From assembly GCA_001792895.1 (NCBI GenBank), contig MARA01000012.1:1178001-1242000 (forward strand): DNA of 64,000 nt, given 5' to 3'. The first letter of the stretch is position 1, and each line of letters starts with the position of its first letter. This stretch comes from Lentinus brumalis. Lineage: Eukaryota > Basidiomycota > Agaricomycetes > Polyporales > Polyporaceae. A program made the position numbers and the translations under genes. The notes under the pieces were generated by a model. It did not search any database, was not told the DNA's origin, and saw only the letters and a list, made by a program, of their open reading frames with translations. Positions 33,422 through 48,078 of the stretch are shown piece by piece.

Positions 33422-34768
33422 ATGCGGGACAAGAGGTTGACCGGCCGGAACGTTGGCAAGCTCACTCTGGTCCTAAACGTGCCCATGGACATATTCTTCG
33501 AGGTGTGTCCGCGAGCCACCTGAGCGTCGCGTCCCGTAGCTGACCGGTCGGTCCAGATCACGGCGCACTTGGATCCCATAGACATTCTCCAGCTCGCACG
33601 CGTGTCGAAGGACTTGCGTGCAATGTTGCTCTCGCGCACTTCTAGGCACAATTGGATTGCCACGCGGAAGAACGTCTCTCCTCCTCCGCCCGACTGTCCT
33701 GAGTTCCTGAGCGAGCCGCGGTATGCGTACCTGCTATTTGAACGCTTTTGTATGGTGAGTGCGGACTGCGGCTGCAAGCCTCGCTGGTAGTTGCTGAGGC
33801 TTCCGTAGCTGTGTGGCGCAGGGAGGGCGGTCAACGTCCATTATGCTGGCCTCGCGCGACTCTGTCGGGAGTGTTGGAAGAGAGAGTACGTCCGCTAAAC
33901 CCTTGTGATTTTTGCTACGACGCTCATGCCCTGCTATGTTGTCACAGCGTCCGAAAGGCGTGCACGCTGGCCAAAGACATAGCTGTCGACAAGGACAAGG
34001 TGCTGCTGAAGGTCGTGCCGACCCTACTGCCGCAAGCGACCCGCGACAACCTAGGTGAGCGCGGGGTCTCGACATCATGCCCATGTGGACCTTGTCACAA
34101 AGTTTACATCTTGTCTCACCAGAACGACATGCACCGGATGTCCCCGACGTCAATCAGACTCAATATTCGTTCTTCTTCCGACCCATCTTCATCGAGGTCG
34201 TGGAGCAGTATCGAGCTTTGTGCCGTAGTCAGAACTGGAACCAGGAACCCATGCGCAATTTCATCGAGGAGCGCAAGCGATGGACTTTGGAGAGGCTCAA
34301 TGTGAGCATCTATTGCATTATTCCTGACGTGCCGGGTATGACCTGTCTTCCTCAGTTCCGCAAGGAACTCATACGCTGGCAGGTTCAGGTGTCTTCTCAG
34401 AGGGCAGATGCGGAAGAAGTTGCAGAAGAGGAACGGGTCTCAGCGTGAGTACTCCCTGATTACTCTGCGGTCTTTCCCAGGTGCTCAACTCTACACCAGC
34501 ATTATCGAGAAGCTACGCGAGCTTGGGTATGAACCTACAGACTTCCCGACTGCGGACGAAGAATGGGACCAGATGATGAATCAGCCTCGCAAGCTGACGT
34601 CGAGAAGTACGTGAAGCTCTTTGACGACTCTTCATCCCTACCTGGTACCCGGTATATTCCGACCTGTGCTCACTTGGCGTTCACTCGATAGTTTGGACCA
34701 CAATCCACCTCAAGCTGGTCGCATGCCTGGAGCGGGAACGTGCTCGAAGGGAGCAGGAGGCTACATAG
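33422..34768 (+). pseudogene. truncated F-box protein, paralogue of the copy at 45.6-48.1 kb
   Basis: F-box proteins bring substrates to SCF ubiquitin ligases. Exons that fit: about 33422-33502, 33557-33754, 33809-33885, 33948-34054, 34123-34301, 34356-34444, 34500-34606 and 34693-34768, with intron positions and phases matching the other copy. The F-box reads LNVPMDIFFE then ITAHLDPIDILQLARVSKDLR. The LCGAGRAVNVHYAGLARLCRECW block follows, then AIIEKLRELGYEPTDFP. After IWTTIHLKLVACLERERARREQ an in-frame TAG (34766-34768) occurs where the other copy runs on for over 200 residues including a Cys/His-rich end. Downstream bases still resemble the family for about 30 codons but hold another stop. 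A shortened but expressed protein cannot be excluded. Confidence 0.68.
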
Positions 34769-35562
34769 CGCAAGTACGAGAAGCGATTCGTCCAAGTACT
34801 TGAGCACTAGGTACGGTGTCATTCTCGCTTCCAACCGCGCCGCGGACCTTCGCCAAGCGCACGCTGCCCAATTTTACGGAGACTCGGAGAGGCCTTCGCC
34901 GCTATCGAGGCCAAGCTTCGGGTTCAGGCTGCAGAATATAGGGCCACGGTCATCAGCCACCTCCACCTGGCGAAGGTCGTGCGGGAGGATACTGCATGAT
35001 AGGTCGGAGAAGCGGGAGCCTCATCAGGTAAGTATGTTCACGTAGCGGGCCATGCGGTGGGCTTGAGCCTCAATGACCTCTGGCGGGGGAGGAGCCTTAG
35101 CGTTATGTCTTGCGATGCCATTTGAGGCCATGATGGTTGCAGGAGACAAGGCGCATGGCTGCGGTGGCGCGTTCAACCCAAGTTCAACCGTTCATCAACC
35201 ATTGGGCGCCTACACATACGGCGTCCTTCTGACAGTCATTTATTCGAACCCGACTCGAACTGTTCCAGGCCAGTTGAGCGGCTCATGAGTGGATGCAGTG
35301 AGCTCGACGAGCGTGTCGAACAGGTTTGCGCCTGCCGCTGTTCACTTGTTTACTGCGAACACACGTGCCCCGAAACCTGCAAACCACTGCACGAACAGGC
35401 ACGAACCCCAGCCTGGATCTCCCTTGAGTATGCTGGGTAGGACTCGAAGCATGCAGCAGGTGCGCCGTTATGGGGTAGAACACCTACTGTGCATGGCAAA
35501 TCAAGTACACACTAGTATCCAGAATTCAAGCCGACGTCGAGACAACAATAACGAACACCCAG
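34769..35562. other. decayed sequence between F-box copy and orphan gene
   Basis: Holds remnants of the F-box 3' end (to about 35000) and the orphan-gene fragment listed separately. Nothing else is recognisable. Confidence 0.5.
35034..35165 (-). pseudogene. fragment of an orphan-gene paralogue
   Basis: On the minus strand it encodes SPATIMASNG, AKAPPPPEVIE and AHRMARYVN. These line up with SPAIVMSALI, AKAPPSPQIIE and VQRIANYMN in exon 2 of the gene at 35563-36631. A stop follows directly and no other exon was found, so this is a broken duplicate. Confidence 0.72.
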
Positions 35563-36631
35563 TTACGCGACAGCAACGCTCTCAGACAACAATGTACGCA
35601 TCGAGTCAACATCCATAGGGATTAGATCGGGCTGATCGATGAGGCGGATTGAGTATTGGATGCCCGACCTGTCTTGCGTGAACGAGGCAAGCTCCCAGTT
35701 GAAAGTACCGTCGAGTGTGGCGGACTTGAACTGAGCGTTGAGGAGGTCGCGAGGGTTCTTCAGCAGAGCCTCGACCTGCGCTGCGTGAAGCTTGGTTGTC
35801 GATGTCGATGAGGAGGGATGACGAGACGGAGGAGGAGTCACGGTGGGGGTAGTACTAAGGTGCCCGAGCAGCGGGTGACCTTGGAATGGATCCATGTGAA
35901 TCCCGTCACGAGCCAGAAAGTCACGGAGCCACGTATGATGACTGCACGAAGGCCGAACGCATTAGCAAGTTTTAGTGACACCGGGCACAGAACTCACACA
36001 ACGTCAAGACGCGTGTCGATCTTGTCGAAAACATCGGGCCAATCGGCATAGGCGAGGTAGACCTTGTACTCGGTGAAGACAAGCTGAGCGGAGAAGGCCC
36101 AGTGCAAGCGGAGGGCGCGACTGCATCAGGAGGACTCGCATCAGACTGAGCACATGGGGACAAGGTACAGGAGGAACGTACTCCGCCATTGTCAGGGTCG
36201 ACTTGCTACTTATTCTCTCAATCTCCGCATCGGCTTTGGCGAGATACGGATCCGGGTCTGAACCCAGGGGGACGACGCTATAAGGAGAGAAGTCATTCGC
36301 CATTTGCGGGTTCTGCTGTATGGCACCGAGGGCGCTGTCGCGAGCGGTGGGGTCTTTGGACGCATAATGAGAGTCCTCGGTGAAGAGGTTCATGTAATTG
36401 GCAATGCGTTGGACGTATGCCTCAATAATCTGAGGCGAGGGAGGAGCCTTGGCTTTGTACTGTTCGATCAGTGCGGACATGACGATGGCAGGAGACAGAA
36501 TGCCCGGCGCCTTGCTGGCGTTCAATGTTCAATGTTTAACGTTGAACTATCAACGTTCAACATCTGGTACTCTCTCAATCGAACCGCAAGTGATGACTTC
36601 AGACGTACTTACTAGGCGTTGGAACAGCCAT
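35563..36631 (-). CDS. orphan protein, head-to-head with the FunK1 kinase
   Basis: Four exons (36631-36609, 36514-36183 with splice at 36182/36181, 36120-35998 and 35941-35563) give about 285 residues. The start reads MAVPTPSNKAPGILSP. A helical region contains VMSALIEQYKAKAPPSPQII and EAYVQRIANYMNLFTED; then come an acidic helix (DAEIERISSKSTLTMADRAL), an aromatic stretch (LVFTEYKVYLAYADWPDVFDK), a Ser/Thr/Pro linker and a C-terminal part with VEALLKNPRDLLNAQFKSAT. No signal peptide or membrane helix. I do not recognise a family. A broken paralogue lies 0.5 kb away, so the family is multi-copy. Its 5' end is about 0.1 kb from the FunK1 gene on the other strand. Confidence 0.65.
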
Positions 36632-36685
36632 TGTGATGCTTGCCTCGCCGACTTCGGAATGAGTACCTAATCGAAGGCAGTACGT

Positions 36686-38798
36686 AAGTAGCCAGGGGTC
36701 GGACCAGGACCGTCCGGCCACTTGCCAATCGTATCTTCAAGGATCAATCTCCATACCCATCCCCATGTTCTGTGCGAGTTCTTATGGTACTTCTCCCAGT
36801 TGACAACAGCCGAACAAGGGAGCGATTTAACCGCATCGGTTGCGTTGAAGGCGGAAGAGCGGCTTTTCAAGGATACCGTCCACGCGCACATTCAAAGGGA
36901 ACAGCTTGGAACAGTCCCGCCGGTGCCTGGCAACGGCGGGTTGGGACAACACTACCGGGAAGACTGCGTTTCGTCCATCATTCTCACCGCTCCGCCGACT
37001 CCCGTGCCGTCGACGGCGTACAGGCCTCGGATCTTGGTTTCGCTCCCATTGACGTCTCCAATTTCCATGTTCGGGCGTTGTACCCGGTCGATTTGGGCCG
37101 TCGTCGCGGAGAAGGATCCTGCGTCTCCAGATGGCCAAAAGGGGACCATCGTATTCTTGAAGGATACATGGCGATACAGCGGCCGCGACTCAGATGCGAA
37201 GGAGGGTGACGTTATCATATCATTGATTGAAAAGGGTGTTCCAAACCTTCCTCCGGTATACATGCAAGAAGACGTTCGCGTCATCAAGACAAAAACTACC
37301 CGGAAGGGACGCACACAATCTATCCAGAGTGAGTGCTGTCACACCGCCTCATCTACTATGAAGTCTGACGAGACTGATTGTGACAGAGAAGAGCCAAGTG
37401 ACCATCACGCAAGACCATTTGACGGCCGCTTGGAACTGCTGCGTGAATGGCGTGGTTCTCCTGCAGCACACCCACTACAGGCTACTGCTCCAGATCGTGG
37501 GATACCCCCTTCATCGGTTTCAGGGCAGTCGGGAACTCCTCAGTGGTACATATGACGCATTCCAAGGTGAGCACTCCGAGGTCATCATTGGCGATGCTCT
37601 TGACCGAGGACTCGGACTTGTTCCTGCGCGGGAATGTTTATCATCCCAGCTCTGAAAGCAGCGGCGGAGCTCGGGCTCCGGGTTCACCGAGACGTCAGTC
37701 CCAGCAACATCATCCTATGCACAGACAAGAAGACCGGCACATCGAACCTTCGCAGAGGATACCTCTGCGATTGGGATTTGTCTCGCGCGGGCGCCCAATC
37801 AGAGGAGTCGACGCGGGAAGATGAGTCGGGAACCTGGTCTACTCTATGGGAAGATTACGAGGTTTCGGTATGCGATCTATGGATGCATCGTAGCGCTTAC
37901 GCTGATGTTGTTCGTCTAGGCGACGTGGCAGTTCCAGCCTATCGATACTCTCACCTCTGCGGAGGGGCGGCGGACTGGGAAGCACACTATTGCTCATGAT
38001 ATGGAGTCCATGCTCTATGTCGTGTTGTGGTGTGCCCTGGTCTACATCAACCACACTGCTCTGTCCGATGGAGCTGGTTGGAACTGCCTCAAAGTCATGT
38101 TTGACGAGACCCATGGAGTACAAGGACGAAATGAGGGCGGCTATGGAAAAGCCGCCAACAAGCGGACGAGAGAGCATACGGCAGGCATTGAATGGAAAGG
38201 TCCCCTCACCACATGGTTGGGCAAGGTCATGACACTTTTCCAGTCCGAGGTTGATTGGACGCCAAACACGCTCGAGAATTTCTGGCGGAAATTCCTGCGG
38301 GACAATGAGCGTACGCTGCCTCTATCGGATAGATCACGCGACTTCCGCCTACTCAAGAAAAGCGACGTCAGGTATCCCGATAGGTTCGCATCGCCCACAG
38401 TCCAGGGGAGACCACGGCCAGACGTCTTCGCTTTCGGACATGAGCGTCCCCGCAAGCATGCGCTTGAGGGGGTGTCATCAGCGAGCGGGAATGAAGGGTC
38501 GTCCTCGTCGCCAATCGGACGGTATCAGAAACGCCAGAAGCTGCGCAAGCGCGAGGAAGTCAGCTCAGGCGACCGCTCCGATACCGACCCGTCTTCGAGC
38601 AGTACCCGCCGCTTGTCAAACTCGCTCATGCTCCCACCATCGTACAACCCATCGTCCTGCTTCTCGTCCGTCGCAACTCTGCCACCGACATCTGCACATA
38701 GCAGCTCCCTCTCCGGATATGACACCGAGACGACGTATACCCCCTGCAAGACCAGTGGATCGCGCCGAAGCCAGCCAAGTGAGGGCCGTTGGCAGTAG
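36686..38798 (+). CDS. FunK1-type fungal protein kinase
   Basis: FunK1 kinases are a lineage-expanded family in multicellular fungi. The 5' end is unresolved: the supported frame opens near 36686 with no convincing ATG, so a first exon is probably missing. Introns that fit are 37329-37386, 37567-37658 and 37868-37919. The N-terminal domain has EFLWYFSQLTTAEQGSDLTA and RLFKDTVHAHI. The kinase part has IVFLKDTWRYSGRDSDAKEGD (ATP-site lysine region), LLQIVGYPLHRFQGSRELL, the catalytic-loop variant VHRDVSPSNIILC with D and N in place, GYLCDWDLS in place of DFG, ATWQFQ, and DMESMLYVVLWCALV. The C-terminal tail is Ser-rich and basic. The kinase core residues are intact, so activity is plausible. 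Confidence 0.85.
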
Positions 38799-39364
38799 CT
38801 GTCGTATCCCCGGACACAGCCATGACTCCATGTACGTCCACTCTGCGAACCCGATCGGACTTGCTCTCATTCCTTCGACGATCTCACCTGCACCTGGCTC
38901 AATATCGTTTGGAATGCTAGGATGCTCACAGCGGTTCTGGCACTTAGACGGAAACTTCGGAGCCTGCATTGCATGTGATCCCGACTGAGTACTACTTTCG
39001 TAGAAATATACGTTGTCGGGTCGTCCTACCTCCATAGACTCACGGTCAACCAGCAGCCCAGGGCAGATAAGTAATATACCACGATGCTGGCATTCGGCAT
39101 GGTCGGCGCGCTCATGTCCCAGCGCGTCGTGCCTCCAAGTGAAGGCACAGAGACAAACGAGCAGACCGACGCGCATGGACATATGTCGCCGTTGAGGATG
39201 TTGTCCTGCTGATATAGCCGAGTGAAGGAAGTGGCAAGCTTGAGAATATGGCAAGACGCTCGGAGCCATCGCAGGGAGCCATTGCAGGACAGCAAGCACA
39301 CTCTGACTATCTAGCATTCAGGTGAATATAGGGTGTATGATAAGAGGTAGACCAGCGTGTCCGA
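38799..39364. other. 0.57 kb between convergent FunK1 and LETM1 3' ends
   Basis: No coding signal beyond the two 3' untranslated regions. Confidence 0.5.
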
Positions 39365-42619
<3,255 letters not shown>

Positions 42620-42808
42620 GGATGGGGAGCGCAGTCAGATGCGTCGTCGTCGTCGTCGTCGTCCTCAGCGTCGAGTGTCCGTCTGAGTCTGAGTCTGAGT
42701 GTAATGAGTGCGTGAAGGACGATGACGCACCCGGACGGCATCTCGAAAATCCTATTTGCCCGTATTTGGCCCTCGCGTCTACCGCCGCTCATCTTAACCT
42801 CAACCACC
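42620..42808. promoter_or_regulatory. divergent promoter of LETM1 and the AlkB-like gene, with microsatellites
   Basis: 189 bases separate the start codons. It holds seven tandem CGT triplets (42642-42662) and three copies of TCTGAG near 42682-42700. Length changes in such tracts could alter spacing between the two transcription starts. Confidence 0.65.
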
Positions 42809-44389
42809 ATGACACTCGACGTCGGAGACATACACGACCCCACAAGCACAGCGTACAAGAAAGCCCGCCGCAAGCACTGGAAGTCCACCCGCAACAGACC
42901 AGACAACGTCGACGCCGACTGGACGCCCTTCCGCGCCGCAGAGAAGAAATACAAAGCCAAGTTTCCCCCGCCCGATCTCTCCTCTGTCCTCGACCTCGCG
43001 GCAGCAGACCCTTCGCGAGCGGAGGAGACGACACGCGGCGGATGGCGAGGCCGCTCGGACGCGGTGGAGTGCACGGAGATTTTTCTGCACGACGGAACGG
43101 GAACTGGAGACAGACGGAAGGCGTACGTCTTCCCGGGCACACCTGGTGCGCGTTTGCCGTGTGTACTGTGTCGGTGGGCTGTATGTGTTCATGTCCTTCG
43201 TGTACAATACATCAGGCTTGGTCCTCCTCCCGTCTTTTGTGCCGCACGATGAACAGAGGCGGCTCGTCCGCTGGGCTCTACGCGACCACGCACGAAGTCC
43301 AAACGAGACCAACCTCGATACACACTACGTCCTGCCCCGGCAGGGGCTATGGAACGACTATCTGCGTGTACGGAAAGGCGAGATGCAGGACGTCGAAGTT
43401 ATCCCACGTGCAGTTCTGCAAGTACCATCACCTGCGACCGCGGAGGCAACACCTGAGTACACTCAGACACACGCAGTACCTCCCGGCCCTCGCCAGCTGA
43501 TTTCCAACGAACCAGCAAGCCCTGACAATTACGCCGAGCTCGCGCGCACCCCCAAACTCCCTGCACCCCCTCGCAGACACTGCGTCCCGTCCCGACATCC
43601 TCCCTGATCTCCAAGCTGAGGTGGGCGAACATCGGGTGGTACTACCATTGGGGAACCAAACAGTACGACTTCACGCGCGGTCCGGGCGAGATCGCAGGGC
43701 TCGTGCGCCGCGTCTGCAAACGAGCTGTGGAGCAGATTCCTTGGGCGCGAGTCTTCGCGGGAGGAGAGGGAGAGGATGGATGGGGCGACGGTGGGCCAGA
43801 CTGGATGCATTGGAAGGAGACTTACGGTAATAGCTAGGCTGTGTATGCCGCCGGAGAACGTGTGCTGACCTTGTCAATAGAGCCGGACGCTGGGATCGTG
43901 AACTTCTACCAGACGAAGGTCGGTTGCCTTCATACTTTGAAGTTTGCGTTCAAGACATGGTCTCACGCCCCCACAGGACACGCTCATGGCCCATGTAGAC
44001 CGCTCAGAGATCTGTGCGACCTCTCCGCTGGTCTCGATATCGTGCGTGGTTGTGCTTGACCCGGATGCAGGCTTCTGACCCCACTCCAATGCCATAGGCT
44101 CGGGTGTGCAGCCGTCTTCCTCATTGGGGGCCGCACCCGCGACGACCCGCCTACACCCATCCTGCTCAGATCTGGAGACGTCGTCGTGATGTCCGGACCC
44201 GCATGCCGGCGGGCATACCACGGTGTCCCGCGAATACTCGAGGGCACACTGCCGCCCCACCTCGAGGGCGGCTCCGACGAGGACTGGGAGTACTACGAAG
44301 AGTACCTGCGCGGGACGAGGATCAATGTGAACGTCAGGCAGGTTTTCCCCAAGGGGTTCAACCCGCTTCTCGACGGAGCAGGAAGGTGA
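42809..44389 (+). CDS. AlkB homologue (ALKBH1-like 2-oxoglutarate/Fe(II) dioxygenase)
   Basis: AlkB enzymes remove methyl groups from nucleic acids using Fe(II) and 2-oxoglutarate. Exons: 42809-43145, 43216-43826, 43881-43918, 43977-44041 and 44098-44389. Early motifs are LVRWALRDHARSPNETNLDTHYVLP and KLRWANIGWYYHWGTKQYDFT. The catalytic core has PDAGIVNFYQTKDTLMAHVD (the iron-binding H-x-D), a distal His in RAYHGVPR, and the 2-oxoglutarate-binding Arg in RINVNVRQVFPKG. All key residues are present. Exon 2 has a frame problem before KLRW. It is solved either by one extra C in the C5 run 43566-43570, or by a 101-nt intron 43476-43576 (donor GTACCT, CTGAC branch site). Both keep phase. Confidence 0.9.
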
Positions 44390-44508
44390 TGGTGCGTTTG
44401 AACTTAACCACTCGTAGCATGTATTGTGCCCGTCAGCTGTCTACCCCGCTTTGAGTTCCCATGGACGGACGATCTACCGGTCTCGGTATCGTGGGTGACT
44501 GGGGAAGT

Positions 44509-45418
44509 TCAATAACCACCATCACTACCATCACTGTCGAAGAAGAACCTAGAGTCCTTCTCGGGCGGCATCGCATAGAACAACGCCTCGCAATCCGTCG
44601 TCGGCCTGACCGACCCAGGCGCAGTCGTCGTCGTCTGCCACACCTGCGGGGCTTTCTGGACATGCTCGTCCCTCAGGCTGTCCATTCGCGGGTGCGTCCA
44701 GACCCCATATAGATCGCCGTCGGGTTGATGCTCGACTTCCTCGCCTAGTTGAATGTGCGTCAGTATAGACACCGACTGAACTCGGAGACAACGGCGTACT
44801 GAATTGAGGAAATATCTTATACCATGTTGTCTCCCATTGCTTGCCCTCAGCTGTCACGCACAACTGGAGTCCTTTGTGATTATGCAGCGTGCGTTCTTCG
44901 CCGCGGAGACGACCGAAGGATCTGCTTTTCCGCAGGTTTTCTGGGGTCGCTCGACTGGCTCATGGCTTTGGGGTCCTTGAGACTCGGACCAGTGAGCGGG
45001 AAACGTGTCTGGGAACTTCCACGCGGCGAAGTCTGCCACAACTGGGTACTCATTCGCAGGCCCAGGGTAGTCGTTCAGATGGTAGAAGTAGATACAAACG
45101 TCCAGGAGGCCTATAGGGCCTACAGTCACGCGTTGCTCGCCTCCCCGGTCGGTCGCGAGGTAGCCGTCTCGGTTGTTTGTCACAATCCTGCATGCGTCGA
45201 GGACGAGACGGTGGCTGACACCGTAGTGAACCGGAGTGCCTTGCGTGTCTGAGCTGGAGCCATAGTCCGAGTCGGAGCGGAATGCGGGAAGGGAGAACAG
45301 CGTGCGGTTGTAGCCTGGATGGAAGATGTTGACTTCGCCTTGAGCCTTCAAGTTCACCGTGACTTAGACTCGGGCTCGCAAGGAGGTTGCTCAGGGAGGT
45401 CCTCCGGGGCGTTCATGG
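44509..45418 (-). pseudogene. degenerate HNH-type basidiomycete protein lacking the HNH core
   Basis: The conserved N-terminal part of an Agaricomycete HNH-nuclease family is recognisable: IFHPGYNRTLFSLPAF, VHYGVSHRLVLDACRIVTNN, RDGYLATDRGGEQRV and EYPVVADFAAWKFPDTFP. The region that normally carries the HNH residues should follow ARCIITK, but the sequence jumps to AEGKQWETTWYKIF and, after a probable intron, to a C-terminal part (DGDLYGVWTHPRMDSL). The only suitable ATG (45418) is out of frame with this part by one base, and a second frame change lies near 44860. With two breaks and no His/Asn core I read it as a decayed gene. The family assignment rests on memory of the pattern and is moderate. 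Confidence 0.5.
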
Positions 45419-45592
45419 CCTGAGGTTGGGTGTTGATGAGAGCTAGCTTGGCCCCTTATGTACAAATATTTGGAACGGAGACAGGTATGGGCCGCGACAG
45501 GAGCCAGAGTGAGCGCTTCTCGCCGGAGTCTACTTAACCTCATCACATCCGCTGCCACATACACGGCACCCCGCGGCAACACTAGTATCACC

Positions 45593-48078
45593 ATGGTCAG
45601 AGCTAGAGTAAGTGATCCTTCCGCAATCAGTGTGCTACGGTGCATCAGCATAGTATTGGTGACAAGAAGCACTCATTTCTCATGTTCTCATTCAGAAGAA
45701 GCACAGACAGGAGCCCAAATCGCTTCCCCCTAACACAAAGGGCCAGAAGGCCAAGGGCAGAAACGTCGGCAAGCTCATGAAAATCCTTGACGTACCCATG
45801 GAGGTATTCTTAGAGGTCCGTTCTTTACTGTACCCTGGCACTCCGGGTTTCAAGCCAACGCTCGCACTGTTGTAGATCTCTTCGTATCTACAACCAGTCG
45901 ACATTCTACAGCTCAGCCGCGCCTCAAGAGATCTGCGCAGTATCCTTCTCTCGCGGTCTTCTCGATACGTATGGACGGCCGCTTTCGAGAACGTCGAACC
46001 GCCCCTCCCCGATTGTCCTCCTTCTCTCAGCGAGCCGGAATATGCATATATTGTTTTTGAGCGATTCTGTCAGGTATGTTTTTAGATAATTGCTATGGTA
46101 TCTAGACGTTGACATACGCATCGCAACGTTTTAAGTTATGCGGAGCCGGTCGAGCGACATTTGTCGACTACGCCATTCGTGTGCGACTCTGCAGCTACTG
46201 CTGGAGTGAAAAGTATGTCGCGAGTATGATCTGGACGTCACTTCGCTGACAGGCTCATTCAGTGTGAAGCGAGGGCACCAGCTTGCCAAGGAGATGGACC
46301 TCAAGAAGGACAAGAAAGCATTGCGAGTGATATACGACCTGGTCCCCAGAGCAACCCGCGAGTCGTTCAGTACGCGTCCACAACGTCCACTAGTACACCG
46401 GTTGCTGTAAGCTGACCTTCTTTGAAGAATCCGACGGCGAGGTATCTTTGGAGGATGTTCAGCAGATATCGCGGGATCTCTTCTACGGGCCCCAGTTCAT
46501 TGAAGCCGCGGAACAGTACCTCAATCTTCGGGACGAAGGAGACGAAGAGGCGTTGCAGGAGTTTATACAGGAATCCATCGAGATCACGGATTACGACTTA
46601 ATTGTACGAATGGCCTACTGTTCTCTCCGTCAGCCAGCAAAATCGCTGACGCAGTTCCAGTTCCACAGGGAGATGATCGAGTGGACTCGCGACGCTCGCG
46701 AAGATAAGAAAGCGGCCGGTGAGGATGCGGAAATCGAGCGCTGCAATGCGTAAGTTTTCCCGGTCATGTTGCTGTGCAGAAATGTTTGACGTTCTCCATG
46801 ACAGCATAGCGAAGAGGTTGCTCGAGCTCGGATGGAATCGGGATGACTGGCCCCGCCACAAGACTTCGTTCGATGCCATGACATTGATATATCAACCACG
46901 CCCGCTGTCGGAGCGGAGTGAGTACATCGCTTGTCGTCTGGACTCTACATGTGCACTTTCTCATCGCGGTCACGCAGTCTGGAACACGATCCGTCCCAAG
47001 CTTGTAGCCTTGCTGGAGCAAGAACGGCGCAAACGAGCGGCCGACCATTTCGAGTTCACGTGGATCACGCGACGCAAGCAGCTCCTTCAGTACTATCGCG
47101 CGTTCCTGAAGAGAACCCGCGACCCGCAGCAACAGCACATTCTTCCGAGTTTCGGGGACGCCCTGGAGCTGCCCTGCATGCATGATTTGCTCACCTCGAA
47201 GGAGCCGAAGGAAGATATCACTCCGGGAGACTTTTCCGCGATCGAACCCACCATCATGGTCGAAGCCGAGGAGTATCGCGACAAAGTGTACTCCAATCTC
47301 GTCAGGGCATGCCACGAGCATCTGGCGAAGTCTGAACGCAAAGCTACCGTTGCCAAGATAAAGGAAGACCCGGTCCAGTCTGTGCAGCAAAAGAAGCCGA
47401 AGGGTAAGAAGAAGGCTGAGCCAGCCCCCGAACCCTCCATGGACCGCGACGCCCAACTGGCATTACTCAACAAGCCCACCACTATCTTCAAATGCAACGG
47501 TCCAGGGAACTGGGGCTGGAACAGTGACTGTAATACGAACATGTCGTACATCGGGATCATGGAGCACTGGAGGACCTTCCATGATAGCAAGCCTTGCTCT
47601 GACAGCGCTCGTGCCGACGACAACGACGGCGACATGGATCGCGACGACATGGATTGCTTTCGAAGGTCCCTTCCCCAGTTGTTGGACGCCGTTGGTTTAG
47701 ATACCAATACCACACACGCTGAGCTGCACAGACTCGTCACATCCGGGCGCCCAGTATGCAGCTGCGGAAAGGATCTCTCCGTGACATATAAAGGCAAAGT
47801 TCCGACGTATGCGTTACTGGCTACTCTGGTGCGTCTCTCTTGGTTCTCTCATCGGGTTATGCGAGCTCATATATCGTCTATGCCCAGAGATCGCACATTC
47901 GACAAGGAGAGGAGTACGGATGGAGGTGCGCCACGTAGGAAGCTCGAACTGGTTGCGGCGAGGCTAACGAGGATTCTATCCTAGGTCGGAGAATAAGGGC
48001 AAGGTCCATGATCGTATCACCTTCGAGCCGTTCGACGAAGGGGGGCAGGCCTCGTCCCCAGCAGAGTTGATACCTTGA
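45593..48078 (+). CDS. F-box protein with C-terminal Cys/His-rich end
   Basis: A substrate-receptor-type protein for SCF ubiquitin ligases. Exon 1 is tiny (45593-45607, MVRAR), followed by KKHRQEPKSLPPNTKGQKAK, the F-box (LDVPMEVFLE, ISSYLQPVDILQLSRASRDL), then LCGAGRATFVDYAIRVRLCSY. The middle is helical (FIEAAEQYLNLRDEGDEEAL; AIAKRLLELGWNRDDWP; IWNTIRPKLVALLEQERRKR), then a Lys-rich patch (QQKKPKGKKKAEP). Near the end Cys and His residues in FKCNGPGNWGWNSDC, IMEHWRTFH and VCSCGKDLS could bind zinc. The last exons end ASSPAELIP at 48076-48078. The gene is intact, unlike its shortened relative at 33.4 kb, and this architecture is common in Agaricomycetes. Confidence 0.82.

Noticed and set aside
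36525..36570. Hairpin with GTTGAAC/GTTCAAC repeats as a mobile element end
   Set aside because: The stem is only 7 bp, lies within an intron of the orphan gene, and has no second end or duplication.
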